This document shows, one piece after another, positions 1 to 8,932 of a DNA stretch of 64,000 nucleotides; position 1 is the stretch's first letter, and every line of letters starts with the position of its first letter. The notes under the pieces were generated by a model. It was not told the origin of the DNA and did no database searches. It worked only from the letters and a program-made list of their open reading frames with translations. This stretch comes from Halopseudomonas formosensis (GTDB taxonomy: Bacteria > Pseudomonadota > Gammaproteobacteria > Pseudomonadales > Pseudomonadaceae): positions 248,001 to 312,000 of the forward strand of contig NZ_FOYD01000003.1 of NCBI RefSeq assembly GCF_900115905.1, read 5' to 3'. The position numbers and the translations under genes were made by a program.

Positions 1-78
1 CGCTCCGGCTTACCTGGCCCCTCAGCTGGACTATGCTGGAGCCTCTGACAGGAACCGTCTCATTACAGGAGCAGACCG

Positions 79-1134
79 ATGATCAAGACCAGGGGCTATG
101 CCGCGCACAGCGGTGACCAACCCTTGCAACCCTTCCACTTCGAGCGCCGGGCACCGGGAGCCGGGGATGTGCAGATCGACATTCTCTATTGCGGCGTCTG
201 TCACTCCGATCTGCACACGGTGCGCAACGAGTGGAACAACACCCTCTACCCCTCGGTACCGGGCCATGAAATCGTCGGCCGCGTCAGCGCCGTAGGCGAT
301 CAGGTAGACAGACTCAAGGTCGGCGACATCGTCGGCGTCGGTTGCATGGTGGACAGCTGCCAGCAGTGCTCATCCTGCGCTGAAGGCCTGGAGCAATACT
401 GCGACAACGGCTTTGTCGGCACCTACAACGGCCACGCCTTCGGCGGCAGCGAGAACACCTACGGCGGCTACTCGGACAACATAGTAGTGCGTCAGGAGTT
501 CGTCCTGCATATCCGCCATACCGATAACCTGGCCGCCGTGGCGCCGCTGCTCTGCGCCGGTATCACCACCTACTCACCGCTGCGCCACTGGAGCGTCGGC
601 CCCGGCCAGAAGGTCGGCGTGGTCGGCCTCGGCGGACTCGGCCACATGGGGGTGAAGCTGGCCCGGGCCATGGGCGCGCATGTGGTGCTCATCACCACCT
701 CGCCGGACAAGCGCGACGATGCCCTGCGCCTGGGCGCCCAGGAAGTGATCGTTTCCCGCGATGAGGATCAGATGGCCGCAGCTGCCGGCACACTGGATTT
801 CATCCTCAATACCGTGGCCGCCCCGCACGACCTCAATGCCCTGCTGTCCCTGCTCAAGCGCGACGGCACCATGACCCTGGTCGGTGCGCCGGCCGAGCCA
901 CACCCTTCACCCGAGGTGTTCCAGCTGATCTTCAAGCGGCGCAAGCTCGCCGGCTCGCTGATCGGTGGCATTGCCGAAACCCAGGAAATGCTCGACTTCT
1001 GCGCCGAGCACGACATCGTCTCCGATATCGAGATGATCCCGATCCAGGAAATCAACGAAGCCTACGAGCGCATGCTCAAGGGGGATGTGCGATACCGCTT
1101 TGTCATCGACATGGCCAGCCTCAAGGACGACTGA
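79..1134 (+). CDS. Zinc-dependent NAD(P) alcohol dehydrogenase (CAD/YahK type)
   Basis: This 351-residue medium-chain dehydrogenase probably interconverts alcohols and aldehydes using NADP(H) in the cytoplasm. Catalytic zinc ligands are visible as C41 in YCGVCHSD and H63-E64 in VPGHE. The structural zinc site is C94, C97, C100 and C108. The GLGGLGHMG Rossmann signature is typical of the cinnamyl-alcohol/aldehyde reductase branch (YahK, AdhC), and the length is normal for the family. An AGGAG ribosome binding site sits 7 bases before the ATG. The gene stands alone and converges on the CBS gene. The substrate cannot be told from sequence. Confidence 0.93.
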   Translation: MIKTRGYAAHSGDQPLQPFHFERRAPGAGDVQIDILYCGVCHSDLHTVRNEWNNTLYPSVPGHEIVGRVSAVGDQVDRLKVGDIVGVGCMVDSCQQCSSCAEGLEQYCDNGFVGTYNGHAFGGSENTYGGYSDNIVVRQEFVLHIRHTDNLAAVAPLLCAGITTYSPLRHWSVGPGQKVGVVGLGGLGHMGVKLARAMGAHVVLITTSPDKRDDALRLGAQEVIVSRDEDQMAAAAGTLDFILNTVAAPHDLNALLSLLKRDGTMTLVGAPAEPHPSPEVFQLIFKRRKLAGSLIGGIAETQEMLDFCAEHDIVSDIEMIPIQEINEAYERMLKGDVRYRFVIDMASLKDD

Positions 1135-1152
1135 CCAGCATCACAAGCAGCT

Positions 1153-1182
1153 AGGTGCGACCCGAGGGGATGGGTTGCACCT
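1153..1182. terminator. Hairpin between convergent adh and CBS genes
   Basis: An 11-bp inverted repeat (AGGTGCGACCC / GGGTTGCACCT, one G-T pair, 8-base loop) lies between two facing stop codons. There is no clear T-run on either side, so it is a terminator candidate or transcript-end hairpin only. Confidence 0.45.
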
Positions 1183-1191
1183 CGATATCCG

Positions 1192-1629
1192 TCAGACTTC
1201 GCCGCGGATGTACTGCTCGAGCTGACGGATCAGCTCCTCCTGCTCGGCAATGGTTTCCTTGACCAGGTCACCGATGGATACCAGGCCCACCAGCTGGCCA
1301 TCTTCCAGCACCGGGAGGTGACGCAGATGGCGGTCGGTGATCAGCGACAGACATTCCTGCACGCTCATCTTCGAGTTCACCGAAATGGCCGGACTGCTCA
1401 TGATCTCGCGCACCAGGGTACCGACCGAGGCGCGGCCCTTGAGTACGCACTTGCGGGCATAGTCACGCTCGCTGATCACACCTATCACCTTGCCGTTCTC
1501 GGTGACCGGGAGCGCCCCGATGTTGTGCTCAGCCATCTGCCGCAGTGCATTGAGTACAGTGTCCTCCGCATCCACCGTATGGACCTGCTTGATCTGCTTG
1601 GTCTGGATTACCTGAGCCACAGTCTTCAT
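1192..1629 (-). CDS. CBS-domain pair protein
   Basis: A 145-residue soluble protein made of two CBS motifs (about residues 8-60 and 75-130) with no other domain. Such stand-alone Bateman modules bind adenine nucleotides and act as regulatory subunits; the partner here is unknown. The start MKTVAQ was chosen over an upstream in-frame ATG because AAGGAG lies 6 bases before it. The gene diverges from the B12-uptake operon, about 225 bp from the cobalamin riboswitch, but nothing shows that they are functionally linked. Confidence 0.9.
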   Translation of the reverse strand: MKTVAQVIQTKQIKQVHTVDAEDTVLNALRQMAEHNIGALPVTENGKVIGVISERDYARKCVLKGRASVGTLVREIMSSPAISVNSKMSVQECLSLITDRHLRHLPVLEDGQLVGLVSIGDLVKETIAEQEELIRQLEQYIRGEV

Positions 1630-1855
1630 TCGATGCTCCTTTTCATCTGCCGGGCAATTGGCCAGCAAGGGTCTGCCGTTTCATCTTCTTGTTGAGGCAA
1701 AGCGGTATTTTCATCGCCTCGCTTGCGCGTACTCACAGTCAACTGACATTACCGGTAAATTTCGCCGCCGTACAGACAGGCGGCAACGCGCCGCAGCCGC
1801 TGTGCTGCACTTGTGTTTCGGCAACCCAAGACATACCATGCCCACCGCTATTCAT

Positions 1856-2030
1856 GCAGGTGCGCCTGATTCAGGCGTGAAACGGAAAGCCGGTGCGTTC
1901 GACGAACAATCCCGGCACTGCCCCCGCAACGGTAGCTGGCCCCGATTACGATCGGCGTCTGTTCGGAACCACTGTGCCTGAGCATGGGAAGGTGAGCAGA
2001 TGAGCGCCAGGAGTCCGGAGGCCGGCCTGC
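1856..2030 (+). promoter_or_regulatory. Cobalamin riboswitch upstream of btuB
   Basis: All hallmark blocks of the AdoCbl riboswitch occur in order: GAAACGGAAAGCCGGTG near 1878, CACTGCCCCCGCAACGGTA near 1917, CCACTGTGCC...GGGAAGGT near 1970-1993, and the B12 box AGTCCGGAGGCCGGCC at about 2012-2027. The outer P1 helix can form between GCAGGT (1856-1861) and GCCTGC (2025-2030). The btuB start is 127 bases downstream. By the known behaviour of this class, cobalamin binding lowers expression of the downstream uptake genes. The exact ends are approximate. Confidence 0.95.
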
Positions 2031-2157
2031 GTGCAAAGTGACTGGTGTTGCGGAGGGCATCACCGTCAAGTGCCGCCGGCCGTATCGCACCACCCGCCCC
2101 GTCGCACTTGCTTACCTGCCCTCCTCGAAAGTCACCCCGACCTTTTGAGGATCCAGA

Positions 2158-4089
2158 ATGAAACTGTCCCGTATTGCCCTGGCTGTAGCGCTGGCCCCGA
2201 GCCTGGCGTTGGCCGCTGAACAACCCGAACAGACCTCTGCGGCCCAGCTGCCACCCACCGTGATCACCCGTGCGACCAATCTCAAGGCTCCAACACCTGC
2301 GAGCGTAGCGGTTATTGATCGCGAGCAGATCGAGCGTAGCGCCGCTACCGACCTGCTGGACCTGCTGGGCAGCCAGGCAGGAGTACAGATCCGCGATACC
2401 ATGGGTGACGGCAACCGCGCCTCCCTGAGTTTGCGCGGTTTCGGTGAGAATGCCATGAACAACACCTTGGTGTTGGTGGATGGCCGTCGGCTGAACCAGC
2501 CCACTCTGTCCGGCCCCGATCTGAACAGCGTACCGCTGGCCAATATCGAGCGGATCGAGATCATTCGCGGCGCGGGCACGGTTCTGTATGGCGATCAGGC
2601 AGTGGGTGGTGTGGTCAACATCATCACCCGCACGCCAATGAGCAATGAAGTCTATATCGAGGCCGTCCACGGCAGTCATGATCTGAAAGCCTATCGCGGA
2701 CATATTCATCAGCAGCTCGGCGGTGGCTTCTCCCTGTATGCCAGCGGTGAAAGTCGTACCAATGACAACTACCGCGACCACAACGAAGCCAACTATGACA
2801 ACGCGTTCGCCCGTCTGCGTTATCAGCATGAGACCGGCCACGTGTTGTACGAATATCAGACAGTGGACGATGAACTCCGCTTCCCTAATGCCCTGCCGCT
2901 GGCCCAACGCCGAGAAGACCGCAAGCAGAGCGTCGGTGCCCAGGCCTGGAACGACAGCAAGAGCCAGGTACACCGCATTGCCTTGGAACAGAGTCTGGGC
3001 GACATCTGGAGCACCCACCTGGACTACAGCCACAGTGACCAGGATGGCGTCGGCAGCTTCGGACCTGGCTCCGAGTTCGCCCAGGGTACCCGTATCGAGA
3101 CCATCAGCCCGCGCCTGACCGCCCGTTTTGACTCCCCACTGGGCTCAGCCGAATGGCTGCTCGGTCATGACCACATCACCAGTGATTATGAATATCTCGC
3201 GCCCTGGGGCGACACTCTGGCCAGGCAGAAGCTGCGCGACTGGTACACCCAGTACAGCCAGAATCTCGGCAGCGGGGTTGATCTGGTACTCGGTTTCCGC
3301 ACCAGCGAGGTCGACGATGACACCACGGCCCTTGCCAACAGCTACCGCGATCGTGAAAACAGCACCAGCGTTGGCCTGAGCTGGCAGGCCAATGACCAGA
3401 CTCGCCTGTTCCTGCGCCGCGAAGATGTGCTGCGCTGGGCCAATGTCGACGAGAACGGTTTTATCCCTCTCACCATCAACCGCCTGAAGCCACAGACCGG
3501 CGAATCCTGGGAAACCGGCGTGGAGTGGGTTGATGGTCTGCAACAATACCGCCTCAGCGTCTACCGACTCGAGCTGGAAAACGAACTGATGTACGATCCG
3601 ACGGCGGAAGGCCCGAACAGCGCCTGGGGCTTTGATGGTGCCAACATCAACTTGGACAAGACCTTACGCCAGGGCCTGATGCTTGAAGCCGAGCGCCAGC
3701 TGACCCCTGAGCTCAGCATTGGCGGCCAGTACAGTTTCACCGACTCCGAATATCGCGACGGTGCTTTCAAGGGCAAGGAGGTACCCTGGGTCTCTCGCCA
3801 TAGCGCCAGCGCCCACGTCAGCTATGAAATCCTGCCTGGACTACGCAGCTACGTCGAGGCCATTTATACTGGCAACCGTTATCACACGGGAGATGATGCC
3901 AACATCCTCGGCAAGACCGGTAGCTATACCCTGTTCAATGCTGCTCTCAGTTACGACTACCGGCAGTTCAATGCCAAGCTGCGGATCAATAACCTGACGG
4001 GCAAGAGATACGACGCCTTCGGTAGTTTTGCCAATCGCTACCCGGCCCCCGAAGAAGAGTATCAGCTCAGTGTCGGTTATCGTTTCTGA
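2158..4089 (+). CDS. btuB: TonB-dependent vitamin B12 receptor BtuB
   Basis: A 643-residue outer-membrane receptor for cobalamin. It has a signal peptide (about residues 1-20, ending SLALAA) and a TonB-box-like stretch PTVITRA near residue 35. The plug domain carries ERIEIIRGAGTVLYG and GGVVNIITR, and the beta-barrel ends in the usual C-terminal phenylalanine (SVGYRF). It is slightly longer than E. coli BtuB (about 614 residues). GAGGATCC precedes the ATG as ribosome binding site. The upstream cobalamin riboswitch and downstream btuFCD genes support B12 as the substrate. Confidence 0.95.
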   Translation: MKLSRIALAVALAPSLALAAEQPEQTSAAQLPPTVITRATNLKAPTPASVAVIDREQIERSAATDLLDLLGSQAGVQIRDTMGDGNRASLSLRGFGENAMNNTLVLVDGRRLNQPTLSGPDLNSVPLANIERIEIIRGAGTVLYGDQAVGGVVNIITRTPMSNEVYIEAVHGSHDLKAYRGHIHQQLGGGFSLYASGESRTNDNYRDHNEANYDNAFARLRYQHETGHVLYEYQTVDDELRFPNALPLAQRREDRKQSVGAQAWNDSKSQVHRIALEQSLGDIWSTHLDYSHSDQDGVGSFGPGSEFAQGTRIETISPRLTARFDSPLGSAEWLLGHDHITSDYEYLAPWGDTLARQKLRDWYTQYSQNLGSGVDLVLGFRTSEVDDDTTALANSYRDRENSTSVGLSWQANDQTRLFLRREDVLRWANVDENGFIPLTINRLKPQTGESWETGVEWVDGLQQYRLSVYRLELENELMYDPTAEGPNSAWGFDGANINLDKTLRQGLMLEAERQLTPELSIGGQYSFTDSEYRDGAFKGKEVPWVSRHSASAHVSYEILPGLRSYVEAIYTGNRYHTGDDANILGKTGSYTLFNAALSYDYRQFNAKLRINNLTGKRYDAFGSFANRYPAPEEEYQLSVGYRF

Positions 4090-4197
4090 TGCTTCGCACC
4101 GCAGCACTGCCTACTTCTGGCAGTGCTGCGGCACACAACTTCAAGTCATGGAATCTTCACAGGTTCCCGACCGGAGCATCAGATCAAGTTAATCCAT

Positions 4198-4974
4198 ATG
4201 TTAACTCGCCTACCTAGCGTGCTTCTCGCAGTGATACTTTCGGGCCTGTCAGGCTTGGTTTGGTCAGCTCCCAGCCGCATCATCTCCCTCGACCTGTGCA
4301 TGGACTGGATCCTCGCTCACCATGCCGATCCGGCGCAGGTGGCGGCACTGTCGCCCATGCTCAAGCGTTATCCGATCCAGTGGATCGAGGACGGCTGGCC
4401 AATCCACGACGGCACTCTTGAGCAGGTAGTTGAGTTGCAGCCTGATCTGGTACTGGCCGGACAGTACAGTGCCCTGCTGTTGCGCGAACGCCTGCGCAGC
4501 CTGGGTTACCGGGTCGAGGTCATGCCCCTGCCCAGCACTCTGGAACAGGTGGAAGCCTATGAACGCCGCCTGCTCGACCTGATCGGCCGCGACCCGGCCC
4601 TGGCTGCCACCGCGCCGCCGCCCACAACCCTCGATGAACGCGCACCCCGCCTGCTGCTGCTCGACGCCAACGCCATAGGTACCGGCCGGGAGACCTTCGA
4701 GCACCGCATTCTGGAACAGGCCGGCTGGCGCAATTACCTGCAGACGCCGGGACTGGTGCGGCTAGATCTGGAACAGATCGTCAGCGACCCGCCGGATGCC
4801 ATACTCTTTGCCGCGCCAGAACATCAGGCGCTGGCCAACCGCTTCGCTGAACACCCGGTACTGCGCCGCGCCGTCCCGGCAGACCACTGGCTCAGCACCG
4901 ACAACTGGCGCTGGCAATGCCCCGGCCCCTGGACCTGGGATCTGATAAGGCAGCTCAACCAATGGCTCGACTGA
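4198..4974 (+). CDS. btuF: Periplasmic cobalamin-binding protein BtuF
   Basis: A 258-residue periplasmic binding protein with a signal peptide (residues 1-23, hydrophobic core LLAVILSGLSGLVW). The mature part starts with PSRIISLDLCMDW, like the BtuF/FhuD class of two-lobed binding proteins. It should capture B12 released by BtuB and deliver it to BtuCD. The start at MLTRLPS was chosen because it begins the signal peptide; no good ribosome binding site is visible there. It overlaps btuC by 13 bases. Specificity is inferred from the operon and riboswitch. Confidence 0.9.
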   Translation: MLTRLPSVLLAVILSGLSGLVWSAPSRIISLDLCMDWILAHHADPAQVAALSPMLKRYPIQWIEDGWPIHDGTLEQVVELQPDLVLAGQYSALLLRERLRSLGYRVEVMPLPSTLEQVEAYERRLLDLIGRDPALAATAPPPTTLDERAPRLLLLDANAIGTGRETFEHRILEQAGWRNYLQTPGLVRLDLEQIVSDPPDAILFAAPEHQALANRFAEHPVLRRAVPADHWLSTDNWRWQCPGPWTWDLIRQLNQWLD

Positions 4975-5948
4975 TCACCTCCTCCCTGCTGGTCCTGCTG
5001 CTGGCGACCTTTGTGCTGTCGCTGACCATAGGCTCGACTTCGGTTCAGGTACTGCCCGGGCTGTGCGGCTTTCTCGGCGGGCAGGACACTCTGGACGCCA
5101 TCGTCATCGGCGAGATCCGCCTGCCGCGCACACTGATCGCCCTTGCCGTGGGTGCCGCGCTGGGTCTGAGCGGCGCTGCGCTGCAGGGGCTGCTGCGCAA
5201 CCCGCTGGCCGAGCCCAGTCTTACCGGCGCCAGCCAGGGCGCCGCCCTTGGCGCGGCCAGCGTGTTCTACTTCGGTCTGTTCCCCCAGCTGGGCGCGGCA
5301 GCCCCGGGCGTGGCCGGGCTGATCGGCGCGGCAGTTGCACTGATGCTCATGCTGATGCTGGCCGGCTCGGCGCGCTCGCATATGGTCATCATGGCGGGGC
5401 TGGCCATCTCCACTGTCAGCGGCGCCGCCCTGGCCACGGTACTCAACTTCGCGCCCAACCCCTACGCCATGCAGGAACTGGTGTTCTGGCTGCTCGGGTC
5501 GGTATCGGAACGGGGACTGGAACACCTTTGGCTGCTGCTGCCCGCCCTGCTGATCGGCAGCGGACTGATCCTCAGCCAGCGGCGTCTGCTCAGCGGCCTC
5601 AGTCTGGGTGATGAGGTCGCCCGCAGCATGGGCCTCAACTACCGTTACGGCAGCATCATGCTGGTACTGGGCGCCTCCATGCTGGTCGGCTCCTCCGTGG
5701 CGGTGGCCGGCAGCATCGGCTTTGTCGGCCTGCTGGTGCCGCATATCCTGCGCCCCCTGGTGAAACACAGGCCCGACCGTCTGCTGATACCGGCGACACT
5801 GGCCGGCGCCATTCTGGTCTGCGCGGCGGATATGGTGGTGCGTCTGCTGCCGCCCGGACGCGAACTCAAACTCGGCGTGCTCACCTCCCTGCTCGGCGCA
5901 CCGCTGTTCATCTGGCTGGTCTGGAAGGAGCGCAAGCGGTGGATCTGA
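4962..5948 (+). CDS. btuC: Cobalamin ABC transporter permease BtuC
   Basis: A 328-residue inner-membrane permease of the FecCD family with about nine to ten transmembrane helices. Family blocks include GEIRLPRTLIAL, GAALGLSGAALQGLLRNPLAEP, and GSIGFVGLLVPHI near the C terminus, a region that contacts the ATPase. It would form the BtuC2D2 channel. The ATG lies inside the 3' end of btuF and the stop overlaps btuD by 10 bases, so translation is probably coupled. The length matches E. coli BtuC (326 residues). Confidence 0.94.
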   Translation: MARLITSSLLVLLLATFVLSLTIGSTSVQVLPGLCGFLGGQDTLDAIVIGEIRLPRTLIALAVGAALGLSGAALQGLLRNPLAEPSLTGASQGAALGAASVFYFGLFPQLGAAAPGVAGLIGAAVALMLMLMLAGSARSHMVIMAGLAISTVSGAALATVLNFAPNPYAMQELVFWLLGSVSERGLEHLWLLLPALLIGSGLILSQRRLLSGLSLGDEVARSMGLNYRYGSIMLVLGASMLVGSSVAVAGSIGFVGLLVPHILRPLVKHRPDRLLIPATLAGAILVCAADMVVRLLPPGRELKLGVLTSLLGAPLFIWLVWKERKRWI

Positions 5949-6667
5949 TCACTATTCGGCAGCTCAGCGTCAGCAGACGCATCGCCGACATCAACCTGAA
6001 CCTCGTCCCCGGTGAAATGCTCGGGGTGATCGGCGCCAACGGCGCCGGCAAATCCACCCTGCTGCAGTGCCTCGGCGGGGTACTGCCCTACCGGGGCGAG
6101 ATCCTGCTGAACGACAGGCTGCTGAGGCAGATGCCCGGGCGGGAACAGGCACGCCAGATCGGTTTTCTGCCCCAGAGCAGCCAGAGCGCCTGGGCGCTGA
6201 CCGTGGAGGACGTCATCACCCTCGGCCGTCTGCCCTGGGGCGATAATGACCAGGAAGCGGTACGCCAGGCCGCCGCCGACACCCAGGTCAGCGATTGGAT
6301 GCAGCGCCAGGTCGATCAGCTGTCCGGCGGCCAGCAGGCCCGCGTCTGGCTGGCCCGGGTACTGGCCGGCAAACCGACGGTGCTGCTCGCCGACGAGCCC
6401 GTCGCCAGCCTCGACCTGTACCATCAGCAATACATTCTTACACTGCTGCGCCGCTACGCCAGGAACAACCGAGGCGTGATACTGTCCATTCACGATCTGT
6501 CGCTGGCGGCTCGTTATTGCGACCGGCTGTGCCTGCTGCACCAGGGCCGTGTGCTGGCGGCAGGTACCCCGGCAGAGGTACTGACCCAGGACCACCTGCG
6601 CACCGCCTTCCATATCGACGCCCATATCGATCTGGAAAGCCAGCCGCCGATCATAGTGCCGAAATAG
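5939..6667 (+). CDS. btuD: Cobalamin ABC transporter ATPase BtuD
   Basis: A 242-residue ABC ATPase with Walker A GANGAGKST, signature LSGGQQARVWLARVL, Walker B VLLADEP, and the switch histidine in SIHDLSLAARYC. It powers BtuC. Translation begins at a GTG overlapping the btuC stop by 10 bases, and no in-frame ATG near the start would keep the first beta strand. It is the last gene of the btuBFCD run. No cobalamin biosynthesis or salvage gene is present in the window. Confidence 0.94.
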   Translation: MDLITIRQLSVSRRIADINLNLVPGEMLGVIGANGAGKSTLLQCLGGVLPYRGEILLNDRLLRQMPGREQARQIGFLPQSSQSAWALTVEDVITLGRLPWGDNDQEAVRQAAADTQVSDWMQRQVDQLSGGQQARVWLARVLAGKPTVLLADEPVASLDLYHQQYILTLLRRYARNNRGVILSIHDLSLAARYCDRLCLLHQGRVLAAGTPAEVLTQDHLRTAFHIDAHIDLESQPPIIVPK

Positions 6668-6746
6668 GCAAGTTCACAGGGTGGCCGTCAGGGTCACCCG
6701 GGCATGGACGCCGGTTAATGCAGTATCAGTAACGCAAAGGCAACGC

Positions 6747-7139
6747 ATGCAAGTATCCATCAAGACCCTGTTTCTCCTGCTGTGCATGGCGATACTCGCC
6801 GGCTGCAGCAGCGCGCCCCTGTCCGGCAACACCGGCAAATGGGCAGGCCACAAGGAAAGCGGCCAGGCCTCGTACTACGCAGACAAGTTCCAGAACCGCA
6901 AGACCGCCAGCGGCGAGCTGTACAAGGCCAATCTGAAAACCGCAGCACACCGCACCCTGCCCTTCGGCACCAAGGTCAGGGTGACCAATGTGAAGAACGG
7001 CAAGAGCGTGGTAGTGCGCATCAACGACCGAGGCCCTTTCGTTCGCGGCCGCATCATCGACCTGTCCCGCTCGGCCTTTTCCAGCATTGGCAACACCCGG
7101 GACGGCCTGATCAATGTACGCATCGAAGTGCTCAGGTAA
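6747..7139 (+). CDS. RlpA-like double-psi beta-barrel lipoprotein
   Basis: A 130-residue lipoprotein with lipobox LAGC (C20) followed by a double-psi beta-barrel domain from about residue 39. Conserved blocks are GQASYYADKFQNRKTASGE, TLPFGTKVRVTN and INDRGPFVRGRIIDLS. RlpA proteins are peptidoglycan lytic transglycosylases acting on denuded glycan strands at the septum. This copy is much shorter than canonical RlpA and lacks the SPOR domain, so septal targeting is not expected. The start was chosen for the signal sequence and the nearby AAAGG. It is probably independent of the btu operon. Confidence 0.88.
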   Translation: MQVSIKTLFLLLCMAILAGCSSAPLSGNTGKWAGHKESGQASYYADKFQNRKTASGELYKANLKTAAHRTLPFGTKVRVTNVKNGKSVVVRINDRGPFVRGRIIDLSRSAFSSIGNTRDGLINVRIEVLR

Positions 7140-7219
7140 ACAAGCCCCGCCCTGACTTGACGCCCCGCGCCCGAAACGCGAGCATGCTGGCAAAACAATA
7201 ACAATGTCAGGAGTACCGC

Positions 7220-7855
7220 ATGACCGCCTTCGAGCGCCGCAGTTTTGCCGTGGCCGTAGTTCTCGGGCTGATCTACCTCGCCCTGCTGCCCCTCAAGCCC
7301 TACCCGCTGAGCTGGCTGCTCAAACCCATCCCCATGCTCATATTCGCCGCGCTCGCCTGGCGCGCCTGGCGCGGAGTCACCGGCATACTGCTGGGCCTGG
7401 CCTTTATCGGCGCCGCCGGCGGCGACTTCTTCCTCGACTATGGCGACCGCGACGGCCTTTTCATCCAGGCGCTGTGCTCCTTCCTGATCAACCAGCTCGC
7501 GCTGGTCGCCGCCTTCGCCCTGATGGCCAGGGGCAAACCCTGGCTGCGCTGGCGCATGCTCCCGGTCACCCTCTACAGCCTGCTGCTCGCCCTCTGGCTG
7601 GTACCCGCCGCCGGCACCTATCAGGTCCCCGTCGCCATCTACCTGCTATGCCTCTACGCCATGGCCATCATGGCCTGCCGCGTAGAAGCCAAGCCCGGCC
7701 TGCTGTGGCTCGGCGCAATGCTGTTCGTGATTGCCGACTCCCTGATCGGCGTGAACAAGTTTGCGATGCCCTTTGCGTATGCAGTGCCGGTGATTGTGAC
7801 GATTTATTTTTCGGGGCAGGTTTTGATTGCGGCGGGGGTGTTGAGACAGCGATGA
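7220..7855 (+). CDS. YhhN/TMEM86 family membrane protein (lysoplasmalogenase-like)
   Basis: A 211-residue integral membrane protein with about eight hydrophobic segments and the YhhN family landmarks GDFFLDY near residue 68 and ADSLIGVNKF near residue 175. Animal TMEM86 members hydrolyse lysoplasmalogens; the substrate of bacterial YhhN proteins is not established, so only the family is claimed. AGGAG precedes the ATG by 7 bases. It lies between the RlpA-like gene and a convergent nuclease gene. Confidence 0.87.
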   Translation: MTAFERRSFAVAVVLGLIYLALLPLKPYPLSWLLKPIPMLIFAALAWRAWRGVTGILLGLAFIGAAGGDFFLDYGDRDGLFIQALCSFLINQLALVAAFALMARGKPWLRWRMLPVTLYSLLLALWLVPAAGTYQVPVAIYLLCLYAMAIMACRVEAKPGLLWLGAMLFVIADSLIGVNKFAMPFAYAVPVIVTIYFSGQVLIAAGVLRQR

Positions 7856-7890
7856 GCTGACCGTATTCTCGCGTCCTCGGCAGCTCCCTT

Positions 7891-8751
7891 TCAGATACTC
7901 ACTATGCCCCGGCATCTGGGATATTCCGAGCATCCCCAGAACACATTGCCAGCATTAGCACCGCGCTTGGCGGTACGCTTGATCATGGGGGCATTGCACT
8001 GCGGGCAGCTGGGCACCTGCGGTTGCTCTGGGGTCACGAGGGTGGTCGGTGCGGGAGGCGCTTTGCTTGGCTGACTCTTGTGCTGAGCTATCCACTGTTT
8101 GAGGATGGGCCCCTCGATCAACTGGATATTACGGCCAGATGCAAAGTCCTGCGCTTCCTTGGTGAACCGGCCGGAAGTGACGACAAAACCGCCTGCCGCC
8201 CCCTCCACTGCCATGGCACCAAAGAACTCGCGGATAACCGCGACGCCCACCTTGAGCGAGCGCCAGTGCTTGCATTGCACCAGATACTTTTCACCGTCCT
8301 TGCGCAGGATCAGATCTATGCCGCCATCGGGGCCGTTACCGCCGGTTTCGGTGATGCTGTAACCCTGGCGGCGGAAGGCTTCGCCGACCAGCTGTTCAAA
8401 CTGGCGCCAGTCGAGGCCATCGATGGCTTTGCCAGGCTGGGTGGCGGCCTGCACGTCATTGATGAGTTTCTTGCGGTGTCTGCGCGAAGCGACAGAAGCG
8501 ATCGCAGCTATCACGCAGGTCATGGGGACAAAGTACTGGCCGACCAAGGCGAAGGCCCGAATCATCTGACCTCTGAGAACGCTACCCATATCGTTGGCTG
8601 TGAGAACCTGGGAGGTGTCGACAGGTGCAGTAGCGATAGAATGCAGAACAAGCCACGCGACAAGTGCGATCGCCAGACAAACCCACCAGGGCAGCCGGGC
8701 CAGTACTGTTACCAAGTCCTCAAAACCTGAGGTACGTCTGCGACGAGCCAT
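7891..8751 (-). CDS. Membrane-anchored Mrr-type nuclease with C-terminal zinc ribbon
   Basis: A 286-residue protein in three parts. Two N-terminal hydrophobic segments (about 20-40 and 64-88) are followed by a basic RRHRKK stop. A restriction-endonuclease (Mrr_cat) fold spans about 110-220, with E119, D146 (GGID) and Q159-x-K161 (QCK). A topoisomerase-type zinc ribbon has C249, C252, C274 and C280. The catalytic residues look intact, so DNA cleavage is plausible, perhaps of modified or foreign DNA near the membrane. No methylase is adjacent. The start was set at MARRRR, with GGAG 10 bases upstream. Family call secure, role inferred. Confidence 0.85.
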   Translation of the reverse strand: MARRRRTSGFEDLVTVLARLPWWVCLAIALVAWLVLHSIATAPVDTSQVLTANDMGSVLRGQMIRAFALVGQYFVPMTCVIAAIASVASRRHRKKLINDVQAATQPGKAIDGLDWRQFEQLVGEAFRRQGYSITETGGNGPDGGIDLILRKDGEKYLVQCKHWRSLKVGVAVIREFFGAMAVEGAAGGFVVTSGRFTKEAQDFASGRNIQLIEGPILKQWIAQHKSQPSKAPPAPTTLVTPEQPQVPSCPQCNAPMIKRTAKRGANAGNVFWGCSEYPRCRGIVSI

Positions 8752-8883
8752 CCGTTGGTCTCCATGAATGACGGCATCCTGCCATATCCGGACCATACCT
8801 TTTTATGTCGCAGCAGGTAAAGCCGGAGCGCGCCCTCCCCTTACCGTTGACATTTCGCGGCATGGCGTCAGTTTTCTCTGGGC

Positions 8884-8910
8884 AAAAAAAGGGCGCAATG
8901 CGCCCTCTTT
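8884..8910 (-). terminator. Rho-independent terminator of the MFS gene
   Basis: Read on the minus strand, AGGGCGC-att-GCGCCCT is followed by seven T residues, 23 bases beyond the stop codon of the Spinster-type transporter. This is a classical intrinsic terminator. Confidence 0.9.
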
Positions 8911-8932
8911 ATGGTTGCTCAGGCCTTCGCCG

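Noticed and set aside
4123-4197. Upstream in-frame ATG for btuF giving 25 extra residues
   Set aside because: The extension is polar and would bury the signal peptide; the start at 4198 places the hydrophobic core at the N terminus.
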